From the NCBI GenBank assembly GCA_017475555.1, contig JAFVFL010000011.1:119532-183531 (forward strand): a stretch of DNA of 64,000 bases. The letters run 5' to 3'. The stretch is from Ruminococcus sp. Its GTDB lineage: Bacteria; Bacillota; Clostridia; Oscillospirales; Ruminococcaceae. The first letter of the stretch is position 1; the number at the start of each line of letters is the position of its first letter. Below are positions 36,931 through 45,429 of the stretch, in pieces. The notes beneath the pieces were generated by a model. It was not told the DNA's origin. It did no database searches and saw nothing but the letters and a program-made list of their open reading frames with translations. A program made the translations under genes and the position numbers.

Positions 36931-38469
36931 TTATTTCATTTCAGCCTGTACAGCCTCAAATTCATCAGTTATCTCCTTAGCCGGAGGTGCTGTAACGAGC
37001 GAAACAATGACGATCGCCGCAAGAGCACAGATGAACGCCGGAAGAAGCTCGTATATATCAAGTGCCCCTCCCATCGGACGTACTGCGAATTTCCAGACAA
37101 ATACCATGATACCGCCGACGATAAGTCCTGCAAGTGCTCCCCACTTGTTTGAACGCTTCCAGAAAAGTGCCGTCAGCATGACCGGGCCGAATGTTGCACC
37201 AAAGCCTGCCCATGCAAAGGATACTACCCGGAATACAGAGCTGTTCTGATCCCACGCAAGGATAACTCCGAGGACTGCGATGATGATGAGCACCGCCCTT
37301 GCCGAGAGAATGGACTTCTTCTCGTCAAGCTTTATCTTGAACACACCTTTCAGGAGATTCTCAGACATACTCGATGAAGCCGCAAGGAGCTGTGAATCAG
37401 AGGTGGACATGGTGCAGGCGAGAATACCGGCGAATATAAGTCCTGCCACAAGTGCCGCAATAACGCTGTGCTTGCTCAGGAGCGTTGCCATTTCAAGAAC
37501 TATCGTCTCAGATGTCGATGAGGTGGTAAGTGCCGGAACATGACCCTGTGCTGTGAGGGCGTTGCCGATTATGCCGATGAGCACCGCAACTCCCATTGCG
37601 ATAACGACCCATATCGAAGCGATACGGCGTGAGGTCTTTACCTTTTCCTTGTCCTCTATAGCCATGAAGCGGAGGAGGATATGCGGCATACCGAAGTAGC
37701 CGAGTCCCCAGGCAAGTGTAGAAACTGCCGGGATAAAGCCGAAATCAACGTGCTCGCCCTCAGCTGTCCTTGTACTGGTCATGGATATGTAGTCTGTCAG
37801 ACCCTTTGCGTTGTCGAATACGCTGTCAAGTCCGCCGGCTGTATGCACACCGTATACAACGAGTATAACGAGAGCCGTGGTCATTACGATACTCTGTATC
37901 AGGTCGGTGAAGCTTGCCGCAAGGAAGCCGCCGAGCGAGGTGTAGGCAATGATGATTATTGCACTGATTATCATTGCCGTATGGTAGTTCCAGCCAAAGA
38001 GCTGGTTGAAGAGCTTACCGCAGGCTGAGAAGCCGGAAGCGGTGTAGGGGACGAAGAAGATAAGGATTATCGCAGCTGCAAAGCCCATGAGCAGGTGCTT
38101 GTCGTCCCGGTAGCGGTTGGAGAAGAAATCCGGGATAGTAATTGAGTTCCCGCACTTGTGGGAATAAACCCTCAGCCGCTTTGCAACGAGGAGCCAGTTG
38201 AGGTAGGTACCGGCGGCAAGACCGATTATAGTCCATCCGACCTCAGCAGTACCGCACAGATATGCAAGTCCGGGAAGACCCATGAGCAGGTAGCTGCTCA
38301 TATCAGACGCCTCCGCACTCATTGCAGAAACGAGAGGGCCGAGCCTTCGTCCTCCGAGGTAGAAGTCGCTTACGTTGCTGTTTTTCTTGGAAAAAACAAC
38401 TCCGATGATGACCATTGCGGAAAGGTATACCAGAATGGTTATCAGGATACAGATTACAGATTTTGTCAT
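36931..38469 (-). CDS. putP: Sodium/proline symporter
   Basis: Member of the sodium:solute symporter family, 512 aa with about 13 membrane segments (E. coli PutP has 502). The N-terminal sodium-site region reads SDFYLGGRRLGPLVSAMSAEASDMSSYLLMG (starts near 34), matching PutP rather than sugar or pantothenate symporters. FVPYTASGFSACGKLF near 137 is also PutP-like. The N-terminus aligns with PutP at the ATG 38469, yet the AGGAGG site is about 23 bases upstream, separated by a GGAAC-AAAA-GTTCC hairpin. A second ATG next to that site opens another frame of 30-odd codons. Confidence 0.94.
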   Translation of the reverse strand: MTKSVICILITILVYLSAMVIIGVVFSKKNSNVSDFYLGGRRLGPLVSAMSAEASDMSSYLLMGLPGLAYLCGTAEVGWTIIGLAAGTYLNWLLVAKRLRVYSHKCGNSITIPDFFSNRYRDDKHLLMGFAAAIILIFFVPYTASGFSACGKLFNQLFGWNYHTAMIISAIIIIAYTSLGGFLAASFTDLIQSIVMTTALVILVVYGVHTAGGLDSVFDNAKGLTDYISMTSTRTAEGEHVDFGFIPAVSTLAWGLGYFGMPHILLRFMAIEDKEKVKTSRRIASIWVVIAMGVAVLIGIIGNALTAQGHVPALTTSSTSETIVLEMATLLSKHSVIAALVAGLIFAGILACTMSTSDSQLLAASSSMSENLLKGVFKIKLDEKKSILSARAVLIIIAVLGVILAWDQNSSVFRVVSFAWAGFGATFGPVMLTALFWKRSNKWGALAGLIVGGIMVFVWKFAVRPMGGALDIYELLPAFICALAAIVIVSLVTAPPAKEITDEFEAVQAEMK

Positions 38470-38500
38470 ATTTTTGGAACTTTTGTTCCATTCCTCCTTT
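38470..38500 (-). promoter_or_regulatory. Hairpin between ribosome site and start codon of putP
   Basis: On the minus strand AGGAGG is followed by ATGGAACAAAAGTTCC and then the putP ATG. Folding of GGAAC with GTTCC would bring the ribosome site to a normal distance from the start. Confidence 0.55.
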
Positions 38501-38534
38501 CGGTATTTTATTAGTCTGTGAAACTGATATCCCC

Positions 38535-38563
38535 ATTATATCACATATTTATCACAATTGCAA
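38535..38563 (-). promoter_or_regulatory. Promoter of putP
   Basis: Minus-strand TTGCAA, 17 bases, TATAAT. Confidence 0.87.
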
Positions 38564-38624
38564 GGATTTTTTCAGCTGCCGGTTATGACTTGAAAAAAAT
38601 ATTTGATTTTTTTTTATTTCCCCC

Positions 38625-38653
38625 TTGCGGAATGGGAAAAAATGTGGTATAAT
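38625..38653 (+). promoter_or_regulatory. Promoter of metG
   Basis: TTGCGG, 17 bases, TATAAT; the leader is only about 25 bases, so there is no room for a T-box. Confidence 0.82.
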
Positions 38654-38684
38654 ATTCTTGATTATCTAAAAGGGAGCGATGAAT

Positions 38685-40688
38685 ATGAATACTGAGAACA
38701 AAAAAACCTTTTACATCACAACACCTATCTACTATCCGTCCGGCGACCCGCATATCGGGCATTGCTATACAACTGTCGCCTGCGACACGATTTCCCGGTA
38801 TAAGAGAATGCAGGGCTATGATGTCATGTTCCTCACCGGCACTGACGAGCATGGTCAGAAAATAGAGCAGAAGGCTGAGGCTGCCGGCGTTACCCCGAAG
38901 GAGTTCGTTGACAGGATCGTTGCGACCTTCAAGGAGCTCTGGAGCTACATGAACATAAGCTATGACCGCTTTATCCGCACCACTGACGGCTACCACGTTT
39001 CAGCAGTGCAGAAGATATTCAAGGATCTCTACGACCGGGGATATATCTACAAGGGCAAGTATTCCGGAAAATACTGCACACCCTGCGAGAGCTTCTGGAC
39101 TGAATCACAGCTTGACGAGAACGGCTGCTGCCCTGAGTGCCACCGCCCGGTGAAGATCGCCGAGGAGGAGGCTTATTTCTTCAAGATGTCACCATTCTCT
39201 GACCGCCTTGAAAAGCTCCTGCTTGAGACGGATTACCTCAATCCCCGGACAAGAGCTGTCGAGCTTGTGAATAATTTCATCAAGCCGGGTCTTGAGGACG
39301 TATGCGTTTCAAGGACTTCCTTTAAGTGGGGCATTCCGGTCACATTTGACGAGAAGCACGTTGTCTACGTCTGGATAGACGCTCTCTCCAACTACATCAC
39401 AGCTCTTGGCTATGATAACGATGAATACGATGATTTTGCGAAATACTGGCCTGCGGACGTACACATGGTAGCAAAGGATATCATGCGTTTCCATGCACTT
39501 ATCTGGCCCGCAATGCTCATGGCTCTCGATATACCGCTGCCTAAGCAGCTTGCGGTACACGGCTGGATAACGTTCCAGAGCAAGACCGGCGAGGCTCAGA
39601 AAATGTCGAAATCGCTTGGCAACGTCGTTGACCCGTTAATGCTCGGAAAGCGTTATGGAGTAGACTCGATAAGATACCATATCCTGCGTGAAATGGCTCT
39701 CGGTGCTGACAGTGCATTCTCGAATGAGATAATGATAAACCGCATAAATTCCGATCTTGCCAATGGCTTCGGCAACCTTGTTTCACGTACCGTTGCAATG
39801 GCGGACAAGTATTTCGGCGGCACTCTCCCGGAGGAGCGTGAGGCAGCTGAGATAGACGATTCTCTCATCGGCGAGCTGACTGCACTGAGGGATATCACGG
39901 ACAAATGTATCGACGAAACAAGGCTCAAGAACGCTCTTGAAGCGATATTTACAGCAGTTGACCGTGCAAATAAGTATATCGACGAGACTGAGCCATGGAA
40001 GCTCGGCAAGGACGAGTCAAAGCGTGCAAGACTGGCTTCAGTGCTTTACAATCTGCTGGAGTCTATACGTATCATTTCAACTCTCCTCGCACCGTTTATG
40101 CCGACAATGATGCCGAAGGTGTGGGAGCAGATAGGTGCAGCCGAGAGTGACGCAAGCTATGATAATGCGGCGGGATTCGGCGTACTTCCGGCAAATGTAA
40201 CTGTTCACAAGGGCGAGATACTCTTCCCCCGTATCGACCTTGACAAGGAGATAGCTGAGCTGAATGCCATAATCGAGAAGAATATGGAGACTGCCAAGGC
40301 AAAGCTCGAAGCTGAGTCCGCTGATGAAAATACACCCGAAAACAGCGATATACCGGCGCTTCTCCCTGAAATAACTATTGACGATTTCGCAAAGCTTGAT
40401 ATTCGTGCTGCAAAGGTTCTCTCAGTCGAGAAAGTGAAGAAGTCTGACAAGCTGCTGTGTTTCCGTCTCGATGACGGAATGGGCGGCAGACAGGTGGTTT
40501 CCGGCATTGCAGAGTATTACACGCCGGAGGAGCTGACCGGAAAGACAGTTCAGATCATAGCCAACCTGAAGCCGATAAAGCTGAGGGGTGTTGAGAGTCT
40601 CGGCATGATTTGTTCCGCAGACACAGCGGACGGCGTAAAGGTTCTCTTCCTTGACGATTCGATACCTGCCGGTTCAAAGATCAGATGA
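38685..40688 (+). CDS. metG: Methionyl-tRNA synthetase
   Basis: Class I synthetase of 667 aa. HIGH motif in SGDPHIGHCYTT (18-29), a four-cysteine zinc knuckle (CTPC and CCPEC, about 127-148), KMSKS in AQKMSKSLGN near 303, an anticodon-binding helical domain and a C-terminal EMAP/Arc1p-like tRNA-binding domain (about 565-667). The ATG at 38685 is preferred because GGGAG is eight bases upstream; an ATG six bases earlier is too close. No T-box leader, and tatD/ksgA are not adjacent. Confidence 0.96.
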   Translation: MNTENKKTFYITTPIYYPSGDPHIGHCYTTVACDTISRYKRMQGYDVMFLTGTDEHGQKIEQKAEAAGVTPKEFVDRIVATFKELWSYMNISYDRFIRTTDGYHVSAVQKIFKDLYDRGYIYKGKYSGKYCTPCESFWTESQLDENGCCPECHRPVKIAEEEAYFFKMSPFSDRLEKLLLETDYLNPRTRAVELVNNFIKPGLEDVCVSRTSFKWGIPVTFDEKHVVYVWIDALSNYITALGYDNDEYDDFAKYWPADVHMVAKDIMRFHALIWPAMLMALDIPLPKQLAVHGWITFQSKTGEAQKMSKSLGNVVDPLMLGKRYGVDSIRYHILREMALGADSAFSNEIMINRINSDLANGFGNLVSRTVAMADKYFGGTLPEEREAAEIDDSLIGELTALRDITDKCIDETRLKNALEAIFTAVDRANKYIDETEPWKLGKDESKRARLASVLYNLLESIRIISTLLAPFMPTMMPKVWEQIGAAESDASYDNAAGFGVLPANVTVHKGEILFPRIDLDKEIAELNAIIEKNMETAKAKLEAESADENTPENSDIPALLPEITIDDFAKLDIRAAKVLSVEKVKKSDKLLCFRLDDGMGGRQVVSGIAEYYTPEELTGKTVQIIANLKPIKLRGVESLGMICSADTADGVKVLFLDDSIPAGSKIR

Positions 40689-40693
40689 GCATA

Positions 40694-40813
40694 TCCGGTG
40701 ATCCTGTGATATCGGTGCTTTTATAGAAATTTACACGTAAAAATTCAGGGATAACCCTTCTGAAATGGGGTTATCCCTGATTTGTAAGCAAAAATATCCG
40801 CAGGATCACCGGA
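40694..40813. repeat. 120-bp nested inverted-repeat element between metG and flavodoxin
   Basis: Outer 13-base arms TCCGGTGATCCTG (40694) and CAGGATCACCGGA (40801) are exact inverted copies. Centred inside them is a second exact 13-bp stem, TCAGGGATAACCC (40745) with GGGTTATCCCTGA (40768), around a 10-base loop. The inner hairpin could terminate both convergent genes; the outer arms are not needed for that and look like the ends of a miniature element. Confidence 0.7.
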
Positions 40814-40836
40814 ACACATGACCGGAGATGCATATA

Positions 40837-41310
40837 TCAGAGCGACTGTATCCAATCGGTGAGGATATCGCTTTTCTCGTCGGGCTGGAAGAGCTTGGAG
40901 GCTACGATAGTACCTTTTCCGTTCAGATATGGTGCGAGCTTGTCGGCACTCTTACCGATACCGCTGCCGCCGGAGGTGGCGAAGAGGGCTATCTTCTTAC
41001 CGGTGAAGTCGTAGTCCTTGACAAATGTATTGACTACGTTGGGTGCGGCTGCATACCATATCGGGAAGCCGATGAGTATAGTGTCATAATCGGCGAAATT
41101 TCCGATCTTACCGGCAACCGGGACGTCCTTTTTGCCGATCTTCTCCTTATTGCAGCGTGAGAACGGGTTCTTCCAGTTGATATCCGCAGCGGTATAGGGA
41201 GTTTCAGGCTTTATCTCGAAGATATCTGCGTCGGCAGCCGCTGCGAGATTTTTCGCAAGCTTTGCAGTATTGCCCTCGGCGGAAAAATATGTTACCAGTA
41301 TTTTGCTCAT
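40837..41310 (-). CDS. Flavodoxin
   Basis: Short-chain flavodoxin-like protein of 157 aa. The FMN phosphate loop is YFSAEGNTAKLAK (8-20), IGFPIWYAAAPNVV near 80 stacks on the flavin, and ATSGGSGIGKS near 110 completes the site. This subtype (flavodoxin_4) often serves as a small oxidoreductase in anaerobes. GAGG lies about eight bases before the ATG. It has its own promoter with a palindrome at the transcript start. Confidence 0.92.
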   Translation of the reverse strand: MSKILVTYFSAEGNTAKLAKNLAAAADADIFEIKPETPYTAADINWKNPFSRCNKEKIGKKDVPVAGKIGNFADYDTILIGFPIWYAAAPNVVNTFVKDYDFTGKKIALFATSGGSGIGKSADKLAPYLNGKGTIVASKLFQPDEKSDILTDWIQSL

Positions 41311-41337
41311 AATATTACCTCTTTTCGTGGAGAATAT

Positions 41338-41354
41338 AAACAGTTTGACTGTTT
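41338..41354. promoter_or_regulatory. Palindrome at the flavodoxin transcription start
   Basis: AAACAGT and ACTGTTT flank three bases, about ten bases downstream of the -10. The position suits a repressor operator. Confidence 0.5.
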
Positions 41355-41363
41355 CTGTAAAAC

Positions 41364-41392
41364 ATCATATCATATTTTCAACCATTTGTCAA
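41364..41392 (-). promoter_or_regulatory. Promoter of the flavodoxin gene
   Basis: Minus-strand TTGACA, 17 bases, TATGAT. Confidence 0.88.
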
Positions 41393-41432
41393 GTATTTTG
41401 TCATCGGGATACCGCAAAATTCCGCAAAAAAG

Positions 41433-41461
41433 TTGACATTGCCCGAAGAAAGGTATATAAT
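41433..41461 (+). promoter_or_regulatory. Promoter of the Ig-like/dockerin gene
   Basis: Consensus TTGACA, 17 bases, TATAAT, the best promoter match in the window. Confidence 0.93.
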
Positions 41462-41494
41462 AGATGTGAAGTAATTCCGGGAGGGAGATATGTT

Positions 41495-43018
41495 ATGAAA
41501 AAGAGAAATGAAAAAATGTGCAGAGCTGCCGCCTGTGCAGCTGCCCTGTGCCTGCTGTGCGGGTCTGTACCGCTTGCAGCGGCAGCCGGTCTGACTAATG
41601 GGACAAGTGCTTCGGCTGACGAGACTCCGGTCAGTGCGACGGCTACTCTTGCCCACATCGGCGACAGCGTACCTATAACTGCTTCGTCTGAGCTTACTGA
41701 AAAGCCGACATGGTACAGCGACGCTGAGAGCGTGGCTACAGTTGACGAAAACGGCTTAGTTACGGCGGTCGGCAAGGGTACGGCTTATATTTATGCAGTA
41801 TTTTCAAACGCTGTTTATAAGTTCGAGGTGATCGTTCTTGACGAGGAGACCACAGCACCGCAGGCAGTTGACCTCGGAAGCGTAAGGCTTAATGATACGC
41901 AGTATATCGTTACTCCGACGCTGAGTGGTATAAATAATACCGACGCAAAGTGGAGCAGCTCGGACACCTCGGTTGCGACGGTAGCTGCGGACGGAACTAT
42001 AACCGCAGTCGGCAGCGGAACGTGTGTCGTCACAGCTGTTTACGGCAGCAATACCTATACGATCACTATAATTTCGGAGTATACCGGCGTTCAGCCAACA
42101 ACTGCCGGGACGAGCGAGGGTATCAAAGACCTTGAAATGACTGGAATAGCGATAACACTGACTGACGAACAGCCCTCACGCCAGATAGCAGCTCCGGCGG
42201 GTACTTCACCGGTGTGGTCAAGCTCTGACGAGAAGATCGCTGTCGTAGACCAGAATGGTGTCGTAACGGCGGTAAGCAGCGGAAAATGCCGTATCTATGC
42301 ACTTGTCGGGAATGTCAGATACTACACCGACATAACGAGCGAGTATACCGGAGCACCTGTACAGCCGAGAAAGCTTGGCGATGTTAAGCTTTCCAACGAC
42401 GTGCCGCAGTTCGCAATGAATCTGACCAATGTTCCTGATGGGGCAGTTCTCGTGTGGTCAAGCTCTGATGAGAGTGTTGCGACTGTTGACCAGAACGGCT
42501 TGATAACGGCGGCCGGCAGCGGTAAGTGTGCAATAACAGTCCTTATAAACGGCATTCCCTATGAGGCTGATGTTGAGTCCACCTACGATCCCACGCAGCC
42601 CTCAACTGCTCCGGCACAGCTGAGCATAGAGTTCGGTGCAGCCGGTGAAACACGCCAGCTTTCTGCGAGTGAGGGCTCTGAGTTCATTTCGATGAACAAG
42701 GACGTAGCGACTGTCGATGATTCGGGACTTGTGACAGCTGTCGGAGCCGGTGAGACTGTGATAGTTGTGCGGACGGGAAATGCGGTGTCTCAGGTAAAGG
42801 TGACGGTAAAGGCTTCGGAGCTTTTAGGTGATGCAAACTGCGATTCCAAGGTGAATATGGCAGATGCAGTTGCGATATTACAGTGCATTGCCAATAGTGA
42901 GAAGTATCCGCTGTCTGTGCAGGGTGCAATAAATGCGGACTGTGACGGCTCAGATGGTCTGACAGGACAGGACGCTCTCGTTGTATTGCAGATAGACGCA
43001 GGAGTATACGAACAGTAA
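41495..43018 (+). CDS. Secreted bacterial Ig-like (Big2) protein with dockerin
   Basis: Secreted protein of 507 aa with a signal peptide (1-35), four or five Big2-like domains and a C-terminal type I dockerin (about 443-507; GDANCDSKVNMADAVAILQ and NADCDGSDGLTGQDALVVLQ). Each Big2 unit carries the phrase WSSSDESVATVDQNGLITAAGSGK or close variants; the repeats start near 65, 135, 225, 305 and 375. No catalytic domain is visible, so it may be a structural or adhesive part of the cellulosome. GGGAG lies about eight bases before the ATG. The VanY-like gene follows 21 bases after the stop. Confidence 0.88.
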   Translation: MKKRNEKMCRAAACAAALCLLCGSVPLAAAAGLTNGTSASADETPVSATATLAHIGDSVPITASSELTEKPTWYSDAESVATVDENGLVTAVGKGTAYIYAVFSNAVYKFEVIVLDEETTAPQAVDLGSVRLNDTQYIVTPTLSGINNTDAKWSSSDTSVATVAADGTITAVGSGTCVVTAVYGSNTYTITIISEYTGVQPTTAGTSEGIKDLEMTGIAITLTDEQPSRQIAAPAGTSPVWSSSDEKIAVVDQNGVVTAVSSGKCRIYALVGNVRYYTDITSEYTGAPVQPRKLGDVKLSNDVPQFAMNLTNVPDGAVLVWSSSDESVATVDQNGLITAAGSGKCAITVLINGIPYEADVESTYDPTQPSTAPAQLSIEFGAAGETRQLSASEGSEFISMNKDVATVDDSGLVTAVGAGETVIVVRTGNAVSQVKVTVKASELLGDANCDSKVNMADAVAILQCIANSEKYPLSVQGAINADCDGSDGLTGQDALVVLQIDAGVYEQ

Positions 43019-43039
43019 TATAAAAAAGGGGAAGATACA

Positions 43040-44002
43040 ATGAAAAAGGGAATTATCGCAGCTCTGTCGGCAACGCTGCTCCTTACGGCGTGCGGACAGA
43101 CGGGAACGGCAGGGGAGAGCAGTCATGACGCAGCAAGCCCGGTCAGCCCGGAAAGCGGTTCAGTTATTACAGACAGTACCGGTATTGCAGACAGTACCGA
43201 TATTGCAGACAGTACCGATATTGCAGACAGTAACGATATTGCAGATAGTACCGAAGCAGATGTTGTAATATCGCCGACTGAGGAGTATATACAGAGGGAG
43301 ACTGCTGAGGATGAACCGTATAATACAGATAGTATAGATGAGGCGGAAACGGATCCGGAGCAGGAGATCACCGGGGAGGATACCGGGGATGTACAAGAAA
43401 GTGAGGCGAACGCTGAGTACGGAGCACCGCCGCAGGTGTACGATATACCGGGGATAACCTACATGACTGACCCGAATACCGGAGTTACCATACTCATCGC
43501 CAACAAGAGCTACGCACTGCCGTATGACTTCAACCCCGGACTTGACCCGACGTGTGAGGCTCAGTTTGCAAAGCTGAGTGCCGGTGCTGCGGCGGACGGA
43601 CTTGATATCTACCTGTCCTCAGGCTTCCGCTCATACGATTACCAGAGCGAGATCTACAACAACTATTGCTACTGGTACGGTCAGGAGTCGGCGGATACTT
43701 TCTCCGCTCGTCCGGGACATTCCGAGCACCAGTCCGGACTTGCGATAGATGTGAATATCATCGACGATTCGTTCATCGGCACACCGGAGGCGATATGGCT
43801 TGAGGAGCACTGCTGGGAGTACGGCTTCATACTGCGCTATCCTCAGAGCAAGCAGGACATTACCGGCTACAAGTACGAGTCGTGGCATATCCGTTACGTC
43901 GGCACTGAGGTGTCGTGTGCTTTGCATGAGCTCCAGGTAAACGGCGATGACCCGTACCTGACCTTAGAGGAGTACCTCGGGATAGATTCCTATTATCACT
44001 GA
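43040..44002 (+). CDS. VanY-type D,D-carboxypeptidase lipoprotein
   Basis: Zinc peptidase of the M15B family, 320 aa, that would trim D-Ala from wall peptides outside the cell. The lipobox LTAC gives an anchor at Cys-19. A 110-residue acidic low-complexity spacer follows, including four and a half copies of the hexapeptide DSTDIA. The catalytic domain (about 135-315) shows SSGFRSYDYQSEIY, the zinc motif SEHQSGLAIDV and ESWHIRYVG. AAGGGG lies about nine bases before the ATG. It is co-transcribed with the Ig-like/dockerin gene. No van resistance genes are near, so a wall-maintenance role is likelier than vancomycin resistance. Confidence 0.92.
   Translation: MKKGIIAALSATLLLTACGQTGTAGESSHDAASPVSPESGSVITDSTGIADSTDIADSTDIADSNDIADSTEADVVISPTEEYIQRETAEDEPYNTDSIDEAETDPEQEITGEDTGDVQESEANAEYGAPPQVYDIPGITYMTDPNTGVTILIANKSYALPYDFNPGLDPTCEAQFAKLSAGAAADGLDIYLSSGFRSYDYQSEIYNNYCYWYGQESADTFSARPGHSEHQSGLAIDVNIIDDSFIGTPEAIWLEEHCWEYGFILRYPQSKQDITGYKYESWHIRYVGTEVSCALHELQVNGDDPYLTLEEYLGIDSYYH
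43172..43255 (+). repeat. 18-bp tandem repeat in the VanY-like gene
   Basis: Four units of GACAGTACCGATATTGCA (two with single changes) and a partial fifth encode DSTDIA repeats in the spacer. Such arrays usually vary in copy number. Confidence 0.9.
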
Positions 44003-44010
44003 TAAAAATT

Positions 44011-44045
44011 GCGGAAGCTCAAGGTGAAGAGCTTCCGCTTTTTTT
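44011..44045 (+). terminator. Terminator after the VanY-like gene
   Basis: GCGGAAGCTC and GAGCTTCCGC (10 bp) around eight bases, followed by seven or more T; it abuts the convergent DUF4236 stop. Confidence 0.93.
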
Positions 44046-44259
44046 ATTTACTGTCCTTTTTTGAATCCTTTTTCCCAAGGTTATCGAGCTTTGTGTCGTA
44101 TGAAATACCAGTACCGAGGAGCGAAGCGGTGAGCTTTTTCTTATCGTTGAGTGTGACCTGGAGCTTCTTTCCGCCCACGGAGACGCTCATGCCCTTCTTG
44201 TTCTTGTTGATCTTCAGGAATTTACCGATCTTGAAGCTCTTTCTGAAATTAAGTCCCAT
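44044..44259 (-). CDS. DUF4236 family protein
   Basis: Protein of 71 aa. The sequence MGLNFRKSFKIG, then KKGMSVSVGGKK and LTASLLGTGISYDTK, fits DUF4236, a short basic domain of unknown function. The C-terminal tail is a run of KDSKKDSK. It begins nine bases after the cyclophilin stop and is probably co-transcribed with it. Confidence 0.85.
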   Translation of the reverse strand: MGLNFRKSFKIGKFLKINKNKKGMSVSVGGKKLQVTLNDKKKLTASLLGTGISYDTKLDNLGKKDSKKDSK

Positions 44260-44268
44260 AGCCTGTCC

Positions 44269-44739
44269 TCACTCAATAGTAACGCTCTTCATGATCTGCG
44301 GAGTTTTGGGCTTGTCACGGAGATCGGTAGCTGTTGCAGCTATCTCGTCAACGACGTCCATACCCTCAATTACCTTGCCGAATGCAGCATACTGTCCGTC
44401 AAGGTGAGGTGCGTCCTGGTGCATGATGAAGAACTGTGAGCCTGCGGAATCGGGCATCATGGAACGTGCCATTGAGATCACTCCACGGGTGTGCTTTAAG
44501 TCGTTCTTCACTCCGTTTGATGAGAACTCTCCCTTGATGTGCCAGCCGGGGCCGCCTGTACCAGTGCCGTTCGGACAGCCGCCCTGTATCATGAAGCCGC
44601 TGATAACTCTGTGGAATGTAAGCCCATTGTAGAAGCCGTCTGAAACGAGCTTCTCAAAGTTTTCACAGGTTATCGGTGCGATTTCAGGATAAAGCTCTAT
44701 CTTTATCTTCTTTCCGTTTTCCATTTCGATCACTACCAT
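44269..44739 (-). CDS. Cyclophilin-type peptidyl-prolyl isomerase
   Basis: Cytoplasmic prolyl isomerase of 156 aa with no signal peptide. Motifs FHRVISGFMIQGGCPNGTGTGGPG (41-64, catalytic Arg), DSAGSQFFIMHQDAPHLDG (near 106) and YAAFGKVIEGMDVVD cover the active site and match PpiB-type proteins. GGAGG lies eight bases before the ATG. A moderate promoter lies upstream at 44759. Confidence 0.95.
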   Translation of the reverse strand: MVVIEMENGKKIKIELYPEIAPITCENFEKLVSDGFYNGLTFHRVISGFMIQGGCPNGTGTGGPGWHIKGEFSSNGVKNDLKHTRGVISMARSMMPDSAGSQFFIMHQDAPHLDGQYAAFGKVIEGMDVVDEIAATATDLRDKPKTPQIMKSVTIE

Positions 44740-44758
44740 AATGATCCTCCTTATTGAT

Positions 44759-44787
44759 ATTATTTATTTTTACGGAAACATTGTCTA
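44759..44787 (-). promoter_or_regulatory. Probable promoter of the cyclophilin gene
   Basis: Minus-strand TAGACA, 17 bases, AATAAT. Confidence 0.5.
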
Positions 44788-44810
44788 CTTCCGAATAAAA
44801 ACCTTTCTTT

Positions 44811-44840
44811 GGGGAGCCATCCGGGGAACGGGTGCTCCCC
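44811..44840 (-). terminator. Hairpin after the unknown anchored protein
   Basis: GGGGAGC and GCTCCCC (7 bp) with outer TTTCTTTG/CAAAGAAA arms nearby; the T tract on the minus strand is delayed, so terminator function is uncertain. Confidence 0.45.
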
Positions 44841-44859
44841 GTACATTTTTCAAAGAAAT

Positions 44860-45411
44860 TTACCCTACATACAGCGTAAAATCGTCCGGGAACGTAGCGT
44901 TTTGATAGTCATTGCTGCTAAGCTGACCGCCACTGCCCTGATCCGGGTGATAGAAGCCGCCCTGCTCATAGTTCTGTGCAGCCTCTATCTGCTCGCTGTA
45001 CTCGTCAAGCAGCGATCTTGTCGGCTCAGTCGTGTCCTCCGGGACATCAGCTGCTGTAGTCTCCGTGCCGGATATCACTGCACCTGTTTCGTCAGTTGCC
45101 GCAGTTATCGGGATAGTCCCCTCCACACGTCCGAGCAGGTCTGTAACTGTGATATAATCCGGCTCGGCAGGCGGCTCAGTCGGTGCAGCATCGCCCTCAT
45201 ACCCCGGCGGGACAGTACCCGGCTCGGCGTAGTAGCCTGGCTGACCCTGCAATGAAAAGTTATCCTCCGGCATACTTGCAGGCTGCGTGACCACCGGCTC
45301 TGAGCTGTCTTTGCCGCCGCTCATTCCGGACGAGCAGCCCTTGCCTATCATTATCACGATACACGCCGCAAGGATCGCAAGCATTATCGCATTGAGTCTG
45401 TTTTTCTCCAT
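44860..45411 (-). CDS. Membrane-anchored protein of unknown function
   Basis: Protein of 183 aa with a short cytoplasmic start, one membrane span (about 8-24) and a Ser/Pro/Thr/Glu-rich outer part without recognised domains. The sequence IGKGC after the span is a poor lipobox, so a plain membrane anchor is likelier. GGAGG lies five bases before the ATG. It begins 18 bases after the CE2 esterase gene, which suggests the same transcript. Low complexity limits any guess at function. Confidence 0.65.
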   Translation of the reverse strand: MEKNRLNAIMLAILAACIVIMIGKGCSSGMSGGKDSSEPVVTQPASMPEDNFSLQGQPGYYAEPGTVPPGYEGDAAPTEPPAEPDYITVTDLLGRVEGTIPITAATDETGAVISGTETTAADVPEDTTEPTRSLLDEYSEQIEAAQNYEQGGFYHPDQGSGGQLSSNDYQNATFPDDFTLYVG

Positions 45412-45429
45412 TTTGTCCTCCTGTGCAGC

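Noticed and set aside
38654..38684. T-box before metG
   Set aside because: The leader after the promoter is only about 25 bases.
41270..41494. Longer N-terminus for the Ig-like/dockerin protein
   Set aside because: It covers the promoter at 41433 and would hide the signal peptide.
43040..44002. Vancomycin resistance locus
   Set aside because: Only a VanY-like peptidase is present; vanH, vanA/B, vanX and the two-component genes are missing.
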